Assembly: GCA_021154885.1 (NCBI GenBank)
Contig: JAJKHS010000081.1
Span: 1 to 64,000 of the forward strand
DNA: 64,000 nucleotides
Origin: Thermoanaerobaculum sp.
GTDB lineage: Bacteria > Acidobacteriota > Thermoanaerobaculia > Multivoradales > UBA5704
Direction: 5' to 3'
In this document: in pieces, positions 8,006-20,352 of the stretch
Layout: the number at the start of each line of letters is the position of its first letter
Position numbering within the stretch: the first letter of the stretch is position 1
The notes under the pieces: generated by a model
Databases searched by the model: none
What the model was told of the DNA's origin: nothing
Seen by the model: only the letters and a program-made list of their open reading frames with translations
Position numbers and translations under genes: made by a program

Positions 8006-8997
8006 GCAGGAGGCGGCCGGCGCCCACCCTGCTGTGGGGCGGCGCCCTCGCCGGCCTGCTGGTGGCGACCGCGCTGGCGGCGCCCCTGCTCGCGCCCTAC
8101 GACCCCGCCGAGCAGCTCGATCCGCCGGCCGGGCTCTATCGCCCGCCGGGGACGGTGCTGGCCGCCGTCCATCTCGCCGGCGGCGGCTGGCGGCTGGCGG
8201 ACCGGGTGCGGCGCACTGCCGAGGGGCTGGAGATCGAGCGCCTGGGGCAGGCGGAGACCCTGCCGGCGGATCAGGTCTCCAACCTCACCGCGCGGGGGGT
8301 GGCCGACCGCCGCGTCTTCCTCCTGGGGAGCGACCGGTTCGGCCGCGACCTCGCCTCGCGGGTGCTCTACGGCACCCGGGTCTCCCTGGCCGTGGGCCTG
8401 CTCGCCGTGGCGCTGGCCCTCACCCTGGGTGTCGCCGTGGGCTCCGCCGCCGCCATCGGCGGCCGGCTGGCCGACGCCGTGCTCATGCGCGGGGTCGACG
8501 CGCTGATGGCCTTCCCCTGGCTCTTCCTGATGATGGCGCTCTCGGCCTTCCTCCATCCCGGCCCCGGATTGATCGTGGTGATCCTGGGGGCCACGGGCTG
8601 GATGGCCATCAGCCGGCTCACCCGGGCGGAGATCCTGAGCCTTCAGAACCGGGAGTTCATCCTCGCCGCCCGCGGCCTGGGGCTGTCCCCCTTCGCCATC
8701 CTCTGGCGCCACCTGCTGCCCAACGCCTATACGCCCGCGGCCATCCGCGCGACACTCCAGATCGCCGACATGATCCTCCTGGAGGCGGCCCTCTCCTTCC
8801 TCGGCCTCGGCCTCCAGCCGCCCATTCCGAGCTGGGGAAACATGATCTCCGAAGGCCAGGACGTCCTCCTCCAGTCCTGGTGGGTGGCCACCTTCCCGGG
8901 CGCCGCCCTGGCTCTCACGGTCATCGCCTTCAACCTGCTGGCCGATGGCCTCCAGGACACCTTCAACCCCAGGGCTGCTACACTGCCGCGCTTGTGA
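8002..8997 (+). CDS. Peptide ABC transporter permease, DppC-type
   Basis: A 331-residue partner permease. A first helix at about 14-32 (LAAPLLAPYDP, typical of DppC) is followed by a soluble insert of about 85 residues. The core then begins at LLGSDRFGRDLASRVLYGTR. The EAA loop is REFILAARGLGLSPFAILWRH. The insert is longer than in E. coli DppC, as in many Acidobacteria. Its stop overlaps the MFS start (GTGA). The two ATPase subunits expected for a dipeptide transporter are absent from the neighbourhood, so a shared ATPase encoded elsewhere is likely. Confidence 0.92.
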   Translation: MSRRRPAPTLLWGGALAGLLVATALAAPLLAPYDPAEQLDPPAGLYRPPGTVLAAVHLAGGGWRLADRVRRTAEGLEIERLGQAETLPADQVSNLTARGVADRRVFLLGSDRFGRDLASRVLYGTRVSLAVGLLAVALALTLGVAVGSAAAIGGRLADAVLMRGVDALMAFPWLFLMMALSAFLHPGPGLIVVILGATGWMAISRLTRAEILSLQNREFILAARGLGLSPFAILWRHLLPNAYTPAAIRATLQIADMILLEAALSFLGLGLQPPIPSWGNMISEGQDVLLQSWWVATFPGAALALTVIAFNLLADGLQDTFNPRAATLPRL

Positions 8998-10187
8998 ACG
9001 AACCACGCCAGCCCGTCGGACGGCGAGCCCGGCTCACCGTCTTCCTGACCATCCTCCTCGACCTCGTCGGCTTCGGGATGATCCTCCCGCTGCTGCCGTT
9101 CTACGCCGAGCGGTTCAGCGCCACGCCGGTCCAGATCGGTCTGCTGTTCACCTCCTACAGCCTGACCCAGCTCGTGTTCGCGCCGCTCCTGGGGCGCCTC
9201 TCCGACCGGGTGGGCCGGCGGCCGGTGCTCCTCTTCTCGATCACCGGCAGTGTGGTGGCCTACGTGCTCTTTGCCGCAGCCCCCAACTACGCCGTGCTGC
9301 TCCTCGCCCGCTCCCTCTCCGGCCTGGCGGCGGCGAACTATGCCATCGCCCAAGCCTACATGGCGGACGTCTCGGCGCCCGAGGAGCGGTCGAAGGCCAT
9401 GGGACTGGTGGGCGCCGCCTTCGGCCTCGGCTTCGTCCTCGGGCCGGCGCTGGGGGGCATCCTGGCTCATGCGGGCGATCCGCGAATCGTGCCCCTCGCC
9501 GCGGCGATGCTTTCGGGTGCGAACCTGCTCGTCGCCTTCTTCGGCCTGCCCGAGTCGCTCTCCCCGGAGCTGCGAGGCCGGGCCACCCGCGGCTCGTGGC
9601 TCGGCTGGTCCGACCTGGCGATCGTCTGGCGCGACAGCCCGCTGCGCGGGCTCATGCTCCTCTTCTTCCTGGTGATGTTCTGCTTCTCGATGATGGAGGC
9701 GACGCTCGCCCTCTTCTGCCAGCAGCGCTTCGGCTTCGGAGTGCGGCAGACGTCGTGGCTCTTCGTCTTCGTGGGCGTCATCCTGGTCATCGTCCAGGGC
9801 GGGCTGCTGGGGCGGCTGGTGAAGCGCTACGGCGAGCGGTCGCTGATCCTCTCGGGGATCGTGCTGATGGCCTTGGGCCTCGTCATCCTTCCCCTGTCCC
9901 AGCTCTGGCTGCTGCTGGTGAGCCTCGGCCTCCTCGCCGTGGGCCAGGGGGTGCACAACCCGTCGAGCCTCGGTCTGCTCTCGCGGCTGACCGACGAGAG
10001 CTCGCAGGGGAGCACCATCGGCCTCTCCCGCAGCTTCGGGGCCCTGGCCCGCGCCTTGGGGCCCGCCGCCGGCACCTTCCTCTTCGGCGCCGCCGGCGCG
10101 GCCTGGCCGTTCTGGACGGCGGGCGGGTTGATGGTGGTTGCCCTCTTCATCGCCCTCGGCGTCCTGCGCCAGGTCACCATCGTCTGA
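8994..10187 (+). CDS. MFS drug or metabolite exporter
   Basis: A 397-residue 12-helix major facilitator, TetA/Bcr-like. It starts at GTG 8994 inside the stop of the preceding permease. Motif A between helices 2 and 3 is [13 protein letters not shown], and the antiporter motif region is [13 protein letters not shown] second loop shows [11 protein letters not shown]. It is probably a proton-coupled exporter. Its place after peptide uptake genes may simply reflect operon growth. Substrate unknown. Confidence 0.88.
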   Translation: MNEPRQPVGRRARLTVFLTILLDLVGFGMILPLLPFYAERFSATPVQIGLLFTSYSLTQLVFAPLLGRLSDRVGRRPVLLFSITGSVVAYVLFAAAPNYAVLLLARSLSGLAAANYAIAQAYMADVSAPEERSKAMGLVGAAFGLGFVLGPALGGILAHAGDPRIVPLAAAMLSGANLLVAFFGLPESLSPELRGRATRGSWLGWSDLAIVWRDSPLRGLMLLFFLVMFCFSMMEATLALFCQQRFGFGVRQTSWLFVFVGVILVIVQGGLLGRLVKRYGERSLILSGIVLMALGLVILPLSQLWLLLVSLGLLAVGQGVHNPSSLGLLSRLTDESSQGSTIGLSRSFGALARALGPAAGTFLFGAAGAAWPFWTAGGLMVVALFIALGVLRQVTIV

Positions 10188-10190
10188 ACA

Positions 10191-11273
10191 GTGCTGACGA
10201 GCGACTTCGACTACGAGCTGCCGGCGGCGAGCATCGCCCAGGAGGCGGCCCCGCGGGGGGAGAGCCGCCTGCTGGTGCTCGACCGCGAAGGTCCGGACCG
10301 CCATGCCCGGGTCGGGGACCTCCCCCGCCTGTTGCACTCGGGAGACCTGCTGGTGCTCAACGACACGCGGGTGATCCCCGCGCGTCTCTTCGGCCGCCGG
10401 GCCGGGAGCATCGGCCAGACCGGTGGACGAATGGAGCTGCTGCTGATCGAGCGTCTCGACGAGTTGGAGTGGGACGCGCTGGTGAAGCCGGGGAAAAGGG
10501 CGCGGCCCGGGACCGTGATCGAGCTCGACGCAGACCTCACCGCCGAGGTGACCGACAAGCGGGAGGACGGTCGACACCGCCTGCGTTTCTCGGCGCCGGT
10601 GGAGCCCCATCTGGACCGGCTGGGGCACGTCCCCCTCCCCCCCTACATCCACCGGCCGGACACGCCCGAGGACCGCGAGCGCTATCAGACGGTCTACGCC
10701 CGCTCCCCCGGCGCCGTGGCCGCCCCCACGGCCGGCCTCCACTTCACGGCGCGGCTGCTGGAGGAGATCGCCGCCGCGGGTGTCGCGATCGCCCGGGTGA
10801 CGCTGCACGTGGGGATCGGCACCTTCAAGCCGGTGACGGCGGAGCGGATCGAGGACCACCGCATGGAACGCGAGCGCTACGAGATCGGCGAGGAGGCCGC
10901 GACCGCGATCCGCCACGCCCGCGAGCGGGGGCGCGTCGTGGCCGTGGGGACGACCGTGGTGCGGACCCTGGAGTCGGCGGCGCTCGCGGGAGAGGGCACG
11001 GTCCGCCCGGGGGCCGGCGCGACCGAGCTGTTCATCACCCCCGGCTTCCGCTTCCAGGTGGTGGACGCCCTGCTCACCAACTTCCACCTCCCTCGCTCCA
11101 CGCTGCTGATGCTGGTCTCCGCCTTCGCCGGCCGCGAGCGGGTCCTCGCCGCCTACGAGGAGGCGGTGCGGGAGGGCTACCGGTTCTACTCCTACGGCGA
11201 CGCCATGCTGGTGGAACGGCGGCCGACGCGGCCGACGCGAGCAATGCGGCTGGCCAGCACGGCCGCGCCGTAG
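10191..11273 (+). CDS. queA: S-adenosylmethionine:tRNA ribosyltransferase-isomerase
   Basis: QueA transfers and isomerises the ribosyl group of SAM onto preQ1 in tRNA to form epoxyqueuosine. The 360-residue protein carries family landmarks throughout: FDYELP near the N-terminus, LLVLNDTRVIPARL, PLPPYIHRPDTPEDRERYQTVYA split by short loops, AAPTAGLHFT and HVGIGTFKPV. The end reads FYSYGDAMLV. It starts at GTG 10191, three bases after the MFS stop, so it is the last gene of the co-directional run. The last 82 bases overlap the 3' end of larB on the other strand. The PTPS-like protein at 39444 is not obviously a queuosine gene. Confidence 0.96.
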   Translation: MLTSDFDYELPAASIAQEAAPRGESRLLVLDREGPDRHARVGDLPRLLHSGDLLVLNDTRVIPARLFGRRAGSIGQTGGRMELLLIERLDELEWDALVKPGKRARPGTVIELDADLTAEVTDKREDGRHRLRFSAPVEPHLDRLGHVPLPPYIHRPDTPEDRERYQTVYARSPGAVAAPTAGLHFTARLLEEIAAAGVAIARVTLHVGIGTFKPVTAERIEDHRMERERYEIGEEAATAIRHARERGRVVAVGTTVVRTLESAALAGEGTVRPGAGATELFITPGFRFQVVDALLTNFHLPRSTLLMLVSAFAGRERVLAAYEEAVREGYRFYSYGDAMLVERRPTRPTRAMRLASTAAP

Positions 11274-11974
11274 CCGTTGTCGATGTTCACCACGCCCACC
11301 CCGGGAGCGCAGCCGTTGAGCATGGTGAGGAGCGCCGCGAGGCCGCCGAAGCTGGCGCCGTAGCCGACGCTGGTGGGCACCGCCACGACGGGCGCCGGCA
11401 CCAGGCTCGCCACCACCGTGGGCAGGGCGCCGTCCATGCCCGCCACGGCGATCACCACGTCGGCCTGGCGGATGGCCTGAAGATTCCCCAGCAGCCGGTG
11501 GAGGCCGGCGACCCCCACGTCGTAGCACCGCTCCACCGCGTGGCCGAACCAGCTCGCGCAGACCGCCGCCTCCTCGGCCACGCCGAGGTCCGAGGTGCCC
11601 GCCGCCAGGACGGCGATGGCGCCGGGCAGGGGCGCCGGCGGGCCGCCCACGGCGAGGATCCGCGCCCGCTCGTGGTAGACGGCCTCGGAATGCCCGGCGA
11701 GCAGCTCCGCCGCCGCCTCGGGCCGCACCCGGGTGAGGAGGACGCGGCCGTGGGCGCGCAGCATCCGCTCCACGATGGCTTTCAGGTCCTCCGTCCGCTT
11801 CCCCTCGGCGTAGACGGCCTCGGGCAGGCCGTTGCGCAGCTCGCGATGGAGGTCCAGCTTGGCGAACCCGAGGTCGGCGTACGGGAGCTCGGCGAGGTTT
11901 TTCAGGGCCGCCTCGGGGGAGACCTCCCCGGCGGCCACGGCTTCCAGGAGACGTTGAAGCTGCTCGGGATTCAA
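11192..11974 (-). CDS. larB: Nickel-pincer cofactor synthesis protein LarB
   Basis: LarB carboxylates and hydrolyses nicotinic acid adenine dinucleotide, the first step of the nickel-pincer nucleotide cofactor. The 260-residue protein has the N-terminal helical part (LLEAVAAGEVSPEAAL, DLGFAKLDLHRE) and the C-terminal PurE-like part with AAGTSDLGVAEEAA, GMDGALPTVVASLV and PTSVGYGASFGG. The start is a TTG overlapping the TGA of larE by four bases, so the two are coupled. Its 3' end overlaps queA antisense by 82 bp. LarC and a LarA racemase are not in the window. Confidence 0.93.
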   Translation of the reverse strand: MNPEQLQRLLEAVAAGEVSPEAALKNLAELPYADLGFAKLDLHRELRNGLPEAVYAEGKRTEDLKAIVERMLRAHGRVLLTRVRPEAAAELLAGHSEAVYHERARILAVGGPPAPLPGAIAVLAAGTSDLGVAEEAAVCASWFGHAVERCYDVGVAGLHRLLGNLQAIRQADVVIAVAGMDGALPTVVASLVPAPVVAVPTSVGYGASFGGLAALLTMLNGCAPGVGVVNIDNGYGAAVLASRIARVGRVGRRSTSMASP

Positions 11975-12774
11975 CTCAGATCGGCTCCGCCCCGGCGGTA
12001 CCCCTGAGGATCGAGCTCGACCCGCTCAAAGCCGAGGGATTGCAGTCGAGGCTCGATCTCGTTCCAGATCGCCGCCAGGCGAGCCACCTCGCCGGGTCCC
12101 ACCTCGACGCGGGCGGCCCCCTGGTCGTGGCGCACGCGGACGACTCGGAACCCGGCGCCCGCCAGCACCTCCTCGGCGGCCTCGATGCGCCGCAGCTTGC
12201 CGAGGGTGACGAGCTGGCCGTGGGGGATGCGGGACGAGAGGCAGGCGTTGGCCGGCCGGTCCCACGCCGAGAGCTCCAGAGAGCGGGCGATCTCCCGGGT
12301 CGCCGCCTTGTCCACGCCGTGGGCGAGGAGGGGGGAGTAGACGCCGCTCTCCTGGACGGCCCGCAACCCCGGCCGGTCCGGCCCGGGATCGGAGGCGTTG
12401 GTACCATCGCACACCACGGCGTACCCCCGCTCCGCGGCCAGGCGGACCATGGTGCCCATGCGCATCCCCTGACAGGCGTAGCAGCGGTGGCTGGGGTTGG
12501 CCACGAACTCCGGGTCGTCGAGCTCGCTGTAGGTGGCCACCTCGTGACGGATGCCGATCTCGGCCGCCAGCCGTCGCGCGTGATCGAGCTCCGCCCCGGC
12601 CAGCGTCTCCGCCGCCGCCGTCACCGCCAGGGCCCGCTCGCCCACCGCCCGCCAGGCCAGGGCCGCCACCACCGCGGAGTCCACTCCGCCCGAATAGGCG
12701 ACCAGCACCGAGCCCCGGCCGGCGAGGTCGGAGACGAGGGAGTCGACGTGGGGGTGGGTGAGGACGTCACGCAT
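11971..12774 (-). CDS. larE: Nickel-pincer cofactor sulfur transferase LarE
   Basis: LarE adenylates the LarB product and donates sulfur to it. The 267-residue protein has the PP-loop SGGVDSAVV at about 29-37, followed by the helical core. NACLSSRIPHG contains the cysteine at the place of the sacrificial sulfur-donor Cys of lactobacillar LarE. A further CxxC (HRCYACQGM, about residues 97-105) might support an iron-sulfur variant; that is inference. It is upstream of and overlaps larB. The promoter would lie within or next to the repeat at 12802-12895. Confidence 0.92.
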   Translation of the reverse strand: MRDVLTHPHVDSLVSDLAGRGSVLVAYSGGVDSAVVAALAWRAVGERALAVTAAAETLAGAELDHARRLAAEIGIRHEVATYSELDDPEFVANPSHRCYACQGMRMGTMVRLAAERGYAVVCDGTNASDPGPDRPGLRAVQESGVYSPLLAHGVDKAATREIARSLELSAWDRPANACLSSRIPHGQLVTLGKLRRIEAAEEVLAGAGFRVVRVRHDQGAARVEVGPGEVARLAAIWNEIEPRLQSLGFERVELDPQGYRRGGADLS

Positions 12775-12801
12775 CGCGGAGCGATGCTAGCACGGGGTCA
12801 T

Positions 12802-12895
12802 CAGGGACCTCAGGGACAGCAGGGACTTCAGGGACAACAAGGACGAGGAAGCCTCTTCGTGTCCCTGCCGTCCCTGTTGTCCCTGCCGTCCCTGG
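12802..12895. repeat. Inverted array of 9-bp units
   Basis: Five tandem 9-bp units of the form CAGGGACNN lie left of a short centre (GGAAGCCTCTTCG). Four to five units of the complementary form NGTCCCTGN lie to the right. The whole can fold into one long imperfect hairpin. The same architecture recurs at 33528-33637 with a longer centre. The 9-bp period is strict. Confidence 0.75.
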
Positions 12896-12903
12896 AGCTC
12901 CTG

Positions 12904-13302
12904 CTACCCCGCCCGCCCCGGGAACTTCATCGTCACGGGCACCAGGAACAGGATCGAGAACACCCCGAAGGCCCACAGTGGGACCAGCGGTGCGGCCCGC
13001 TGATCGACGACGGGCGCCATGGCCCGCAGCAGCACCAGGACGGCCGGCGGACCGAGGTAGTAGATGAAGAGAAAGCGGCGGCGGAGCTGCGGGTCGAAGC
13101 CGCGGGTCCGCTGGACGTAGAGGATGCCGAACCCCCAGCCCAGCGCCACCGCCACGGCGTAGTAAGGGTAGAGGGCCAGCGGCAGGCTCCCCGCCAGGGA
13201 GAGCACGTGGAGGAAGGAGAGGAGGCTCAGCGTCCAGCAGGCCAGGAACAGCCCGAGGAGGATCACCTCCAGACGGCTCCAGTCGCGAGACGGGGGAATC
13301 AC
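12904..13302 (-). CDS. Small four-helix membrane protein
   Basis: A 132-residue integral membrane protein with about four hydrophobic helices (for example LEVILLGLFLACWTL and LWAFGVFSILFLVPV) and a basic loop LRRRFLFIYYLGPP. I chose GTG 13302, which places it 17 bases after the gcvP stop in the same direction, so it is probably the last gene of the gcv transcript. I recognise no family. A role linked to glycine metabolism is not supported by anything other than position. Confidence 0.6.
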   Translation of the reverse strand: MIPPSRDWSRLEVILLGLFLACWTLSLLSFLHVLSLAGSLPLALYPYYAVAVALGWGFGILYVQRTRGFDPQLRRRFLFIYYLGPPAVLVLLRAMAPVVDQRAAPLVPLWAFGVFSILFLVPVTMKFPGRAG

Positions 13303-13319
13303 CGGGGCGTCACCGGCCT

Positions 13320-16284
<2,965 letters not shown>

Positions 16285-16298
<14 letters not shown>

Positions 16299-16671
16299 TC
16301 TTCACGTACTCCTCGTACTGCTCGGCATTCATGAGGTCCTTGAGATCGGACGCGGAGGAGAACCGGAGCTTGATCAACCAGCCCTCGCCGTGCGGGTCTT
16401 CGTTGAGCAGCTCCGGATCGTCGGTCACCGCCTCGTTGACCTCGACCACCTCGCCCGCCACGGGCGTGTAGACCTCGGCCACGGCCTTGACCGACTCGAT
16501 GGTGCCGAGCTCGTCGCCGGTGTCGAACACCTGACCTGTCTCGGGGAGCTCGACGAACACCACCTCGCCCAGCTCCGCCTGCGCGAATTCCGTGATGCCG
16601 AGCACGCAAATGTCGTCCTCGACGCGGATCCACTCGTGCTCTCGCGAATAGAGATTCTCGCTCGGGTACAT
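16285..16671 (-). CDS. gcvH: Glycine cleavage system H protein
   Basis: A 128-residue lipoyl carrier protein. The lipoylated lysine is Lys62 in [11 protein letters not shown], on the hairpin turn expected for the family. The N-terminus [13 protein letters not shown] and the C-terminus [10 protein letters not shown] are standard. It shuttles the aminomethyl group between P, T and L proteins. Forty-seven bases separate it from gcvT upstream, and its end overlaps gcvP. The L-protein (lipoamide dehydrogenase) is not in the window. Confidence 0.97.
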
Positions 16672-16718
16672 GCCTCTTTCGACCCTCCCGTTTGAATTGA
16701 GCTGGTTAGACCACCATT

Positions 16719-17819
16719 TTAGCGCGGGCGGCGATAAAAGGGGAGGTCGACGACCACCGCCGGCAGCGTCTTGCCGCGCACGTCGAGCGCCAGCCGCGTG
16801 CCGGTCGCCGCCAGCGCCGGCGGCACGTAGGCCATCCCCAACGCCTTCTCGAACGTCGGGCTCCAGGTGCCGCTGGTGACGGCGCCGACCGGCGCTCCGT
16901 CCGAGACAACCCCATGACCCTGGCGCGCGATTCCCCGCCCCTCGACCTCGAAGCCCACCAGCTTGCGGGGCGCCCCCTGCGCCTTCTGGGCGAGCAGGGC
17001 GCCGCGCCCCAGGAACTCCCCCTTGTCGAGCTTCACCACCCAGCCGAGGCCGGCCTCGAAGGGGGTGGTGGTGTCGTCGATCTCATGACCGTAGAGGGCC
17101 ATGGCCGCCTCAAGGCGCAGGGTGTCCCGCGCTCCCAGGCCGGCCGGCGCAGCGCCCGCCGCGACCAGCCGGCGCCAGACGGCCGGCGCGTCCGCCGGCG
17201 CCAGGTACAGCTCGAAGCCGTCCTCCCCCGTGTAGCCGGTGCGGGAGATGAGGGCCGGCACCCCGGCCACCTCGCCCTGGCGGAAGCCGTAGTACTTGAG
17301 CTCACTGACTGCCGGGGTGCCGGGCGTCGCCAGGGGGGTCAGGATCTCCAACGCCTTCGGCCCCTGAAGGGCGAGCAGGGCGTACTGATCGCTCTCGTTG
17401 CTCACCTCAGCTTCGCCGTTGGCCCTCGCGGCGATCCACGCGAAATCGCGCTCCGCGTTGGAGGCGTTGACCACCACCAGGAAGTCGTCGGCGGCCAGCC
17501 GGTAGACCAGCACGTCGTCGACGTAGGTCCCCTCTTCGGTGAGCAGGCCGCTGTAATGGGCGCGGCCGGGAACGAGTTTGGCCACGTCGTTGGGGGTGAG
17601 CCGCTGCAGGAACGCCTCGGCGCCCGCGCCCCGCACCCGCACCTCGCCCATGTGGGAGACGTCGAAGAGGCCCGCCGCCGTGCGCACCGCCCGGTGCTCG
17701 TCGATTACCCCCTGATATTGGACCGGCATCTCCCAGCCGGCGAAGTCCACCATCTTCGCTCCGGCCTCCAGATGGCAGTCGTAGAGCGGCGTCCTCTGCA
17801 GAGTCTGAGCTTCGGCCAT
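16719..17819 (-). CDS. gcvT: Aminomethyltransferase, T-protein
   Basis: A 366-residue T-protein, which transfers the methylene group from GcvH to tetrahydrofolate and releases ammonia. Landmarks are [26 protein letters not shown] (broken here for length at residue 20), [23 protein letters not shown], and [11 protein letters not shown] near the middle. The C-terminal barrel contains GYVPP-like AYVPPALA. It is first in the gcv group, divergent from sixA. I looked for a glycine riboswitch in the 178-bp leader and did not find its conserved core. Confidence 0.96.
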   Translation of the reverse strand: MAEAQTLQRTPLYDCHLEAGAKMVDFAGWEMPVQYQGVIDEHRAVRTAAGLFDVSHMGEVRVRGAGAEAFLQRLTPNDVAKLVPGRAHYSGLLTEEGTYVDDVLVYRLAADDFLVVVNASNAERDFAWIAARANGEAEVSNESDQYALLALQGPKALEILTPLATPGTPAVSELKYYGFRQGEVAGVPALISRTGYTGEDGFELYLAPADAPAVWRRLVAAGAAPAGLGARDTLRLEAAMALYGHEIDDTTTPFEAGLGWVVKLDKGEFLGRGALLAQKAQGAPRKLVGFEVEGRGIARQGHGVVSDGAPVGAVTSGTWSPTFEKALGMAYVPPALAATGTRLALDVRGKTLPAVVVDLPFYRRPR

Positions 17820-17929
17820 TGGCTCCAGGTCCTCCCCGCGGTCGGCGAAAAAGCTATCACGGGAGACCGGAAAAAGGGCGCAGGCAACTCCCGGAGCCTA
17901 CTAGCCCGCCCGGGGCGGTTGTCACACCC

Positions 17930-17957
17930 TTGACTTTGCATCGACTTTGCATACACA
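17930..17957 (+). promoter_or_regulatory. Possible sigma-70-type promoter for sixA
   Basis: TTGACT at 17930-17935 and TACACA at 17952-17957 are separated by 16 bases, about 40 bases before the sixA ATG. The spacer contains a direct repeat of GACTTTGCAT. The -10 match is weak. The region also lies upstream of the divergent gcvT. Confidence 0.35.
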
Positions 17958-17997
17958 CATCTCGCGCGATAACGTTCACCCTGAGAGGTGCACCTGA

Positions 17998-18501
17998 ATG
18001 AAGCTTCTCCTCCTCCGTCACGCCATCGCCGAAGAGCAAGAGGACTTCGCCCGTACGGGCAAGGACGACCGCCTGCGCCCGCTCACCGACGAGGGGCGCA
18101 AGAAGATGAAGCAGGGCGCCCGGGGCCTGAAGCAGGTCCTCCCCGGGATCGACCTGCTCGCCACCAGCCCCCTGACCCGCGCCGCCCAGACCGCCGCCAT
18201 CGTCGACTCCGTCTACGGCGGCCTCGCCGAGGTGGAGATCGAGGAGCTCTCCCCCGAGGCGACGCCCACCGACTTCCTGCGCTGGCTGCGCAAGCAGAAG
18301 GCCGAGACCCTCGCCGCCGTGGGGCACGAGCCGAGCATCAGCCTCATCCTCTCCTGGCTGCTCACCGGCAGCGAGCGGCGGCTCTTCGCCTTCCGCAAGG
18401 GGGGCGCCTGTCTGCTCGAGTTCTCCGGCGAGGTGGGCGCCGGCACGGCAACCCTCCTCTGGGCCCTGACGCCGGGCCAGCTCCGGGACCTGGCCGAGTA
18501 G
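17998..18501 (+). CDS. sixA: Phosphohistidine phosphatase SixA
   Basis: A 167-residue histidine phosphatase. The RHG motif is LLLRHAIAE at the N-terminus, and the second catalytic His is in AVGHEPS. Further landmarks are ATSPLTRAAQTA and PLTDEGRKK. SixA dephosphorylates phosphohistidine on signalling or phosphotransferase proteins. It is followed 20 bases later by a CHAD-domain gene in the same direction; SixA-CHAD pairs are recurrent in bacteria. The short size and absence of inserts agree with the family. Confidence 0.9.
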   Translation: MKLLLLRHAIAEEQEDFARTGKDDRLRPLTDEGRKKMKQGARGLKQVLPGIDLLATSPLTRAAQTAAIVDSVYGGLAEVEIEELSPEATPTDFLRWLRKQKAETLAAVGHEPSISLILSWLLTGSERRLFAFRKGGACLLEFSGEVGAGTATLLWALTPGQLRDLAE

Positions 18502-18521
18502 GCCGAAGGCCGACGATTGCG

Positions 18522-19556
18522 ATGACCTCCGGCCTCCTCGCCCGCCCGCCCGCAGAGGGTGCCCGCCTCATCGCCCTCTCCTACCTCGACCAGGCCGCCG
18601 ACGCCCGGCCGCGCCTGAAGGACGAGGACGACGCCGACGCCCTCCACGACTTCCGCGTCGCCCTGCGCCGGCTGCGGAGCTGCCTGCGCGCCTACGACGA
18701 CCTGCTGCAGGACAGCGTCCCCAGGAAGCTCGCCCGGCGCCTCAAGCGCCTGGCCGGCGCCACCGGCCCCGGGCGGGACGCCGAAGTCCAGCTCAAATGG
18801 CTGCGCGACCGCGGCCCCCACCTCGGCCCTCAACAACGCCGGGGGCTCGCCTGGATGCTGGCGCGCCTCCACGGCCGGATGCGGGACGCCTACGGCGATC
18901 TCCGGGAGGAGGTCGAGCGGGACTTTCCCGACCTCGACTGCGACCTGCGGCGCAAACTGTCGGCCTACCGGACCCAGGTCTTCCTCGATCCCGGGGCGTC
19001 GTCCCCCACCCTCGGCGAGGCGACGGCCCGGATCCTCCGCAATCAGGTCGCCGATCTGAAGTCCCACCTCGCCCTGGTCCGGCAGGCGGACGACAAGGAG
19101 GAGGCGCACAAGGCGCGGATCAGCGCCAAGCGCGTGCGCTACCTTCTGGAGCCCTTCGCCGAGGACCTCCCGGAGGCGGCCCCCGTGATCAAGCGCTTCA
19201 AGACTTTGCAGGACCTGCTGGGCGACCTCCACGACGCCCACGTCCTGGAAGACGAGCTGAGGGAGGCCGTCGAGGAGGCCGCCGCCGAGCGCACGCGCCG
19301 CGTCCTGGAGCTCTCCCTCGCCGACAGCCCCGACCCCGTCCGCCTCCGCGCCGAGCGCCGCCGTCCCCGCGAGTCCGGCCTCATCGCCCTCGCCCGCCAG
19401 AACCGCGAGCGCCGCGACCACCTCTTCGCCGCCCTGGAATCCGAGTGGCTGCACGGCAAGGCGGACGAACTCCTGCGGGACGTGGCGGCGCTGGGCGAGA
19501 CGATGGCGGGGGCCAAGGCGGGAGATCAAGCGGGAGATCAAGCGGGGGATCAGTAG
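18522..19556 (+). CDS. CHAD-domain protein
   Basis: A 344-residue protein dominated by a CHAD domain (conserved histidine alpha-helical domain). It shows DADALHDFRVALRRLRS near residue 40, HKARISAKRVRYLLEPF, and KTLQDLLGDLHDAHVL, the second conserved block. CHAD proteins bind inorganic polyphosphate through these basic helices. The tail ends in a small AGDQ repeat (three times). The neighbouring phosphatase suggests a joint role in phosphate or polyphosphate physiology. The last seven bases overlap the SDR gene on the other strand. Confidence 0.88.
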   Translation: MTSGLLARPPAEGARLIALSYLDQAADARPRLKDEDDADALHDFRVALRRLRSCLRAYDDLLQDSVPRKLARRLKRLAGATGPGRDAEVQLKWLRDRGPHLGPQQRRGLAWMLARLHGRMRDAYGDLREEVERDFPDLDCDLRRKLSAYRTQVFLDPGASSPTLGEATARILRNQVADLKSHLALVRQADDKEEAHKARISAKRVRYLLEPFAEDLPEAAPVIKRFKTLQDLLGDLHDAHVLEDELREAVEEAAAERTRRVLELSLADSPDPVRLRAERRRPRESGLIALARQNRERRDHLFAALESEWLHGKADELLRDVAALGETMAGAKAGDQAGDQAGDQ

Positions 19557-20338
19557 GCCCCCCCCAGCGTCTGACCGCCGTCGATCACCAGCACCGCGCC
19601 GGTGGTGAAGCGGGCGGCGTCGCTCGCCAGGTACAGCACCGCGCCCACCAGGTCCTCCGGCTGGCCGATCCGCCGCTGGGGGATGGACCGCAGGGCGCGC
19701 TCCCGCATTTCGGGCGTCGCCCACAGGGCCTCGCTGAAACGGGTCTCGATCAGCCCCGGAGCGATGGCGTTGACGCGCACGTTCTCCCGCGCCAGCTCCA
19801 TCGCCAGGGTCCGGGTCAGCATGATCACGGCCGCCTTGCTGACGCCGTAGACCCCCAGCCCCGAGTGCGGCACCAGGCCCGCCACCGAGGCGACGTTGAC
19901 CACGGCGCCGCCCCCCCGCTCTTTCATCAGCGGCAGACAGGCGCGAATCGTGTGGGCGTAGCCCTTGACGTTGACCTCGAACGTCTTGTCCCACTGCCCC
20001 TCCGCCGCCGCCAGCAGCGGGCCGTAGTGGGGGTTGGTGGCGGCGTTGTTCACCAGCACGTCGACGCCGCCGAAGGCCTCCTTTGCCCGCGCGGCCAGGG
20101 CCTCGACGTCGGCCATCCGGCCGGTGTGACAGGCGACGGCCACGGCCTCACCTCCCTGCGATTGAATCTTCCCGGCCACCGCGGTGAGGCCGCCCTCAGC
20201 CTTGCGGCTGGCCAGCACCAGGCGGGCGCCGGCTGCGGCGAAGCCGAGGGCCACGGCCTCGCCGATGCCGCGGGAGGCGCCGGTCACCACCACCACCTTG
20301 CCGGCGAGGTCGGGGAAGCTCGGAGGGGACGTGCTCAT
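19550..20338 (-). CDS. Short-chain dehydrogenase/reductase
   Basis: A 262-residue classical SDR. Cofactor motif TGASRGIGEA, structural NNAAT, catalytic Ser in NVASVAGL and the YxxxK pair in VYGVSKAAV are all present. The C-terminal IDGGQTLGG is usual. Most similar in style to FabG/SDR family members used for hydroxyacyl or sugar alcohol oxidation; the substrate is unknown. It is convergent with the CHAD gene and 14 bases downstream of the glycosyltransferase on the same strand. Confidence 0.9.
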   Translation of the reverse strand: MSTSPPSFPDLAGKVVVVTGASRGIGEAVALGFAAAGARLVLASRKAEGGLTAVAGKIQSQGGEAVAVACHTGRMADVEALAARAKEAFGGVDVLVNNAATNPHYGPLLAAAEGQWDKTFEVNVKGYAHTIRACLPLMKERGGGAVVNVASVAGLVPHSGLGVYGVSKAAVIMLTRTLAMELARENVRVNAIAPGLIETRFSEALWATPEMRERALRSIPQRRIGQPEDLVGAVLYLASDAARFTTGAVLVIDGGQTLGGAY

Positions 20339-20352
20339 GGTGGAACGATATC

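Noticed and set aside
8945-12007. Plus-strand open frame of about 1020 codons
   Set aside because: It crosses the MFS, queA and larB genes in another frame and has no domain.
17820-18000. Glycine riboswitch upstream of gcvT
   Set aside because: A CTCTCAGG-like string occurs, but the conserved core and its order are missing from the 178-bp leader.
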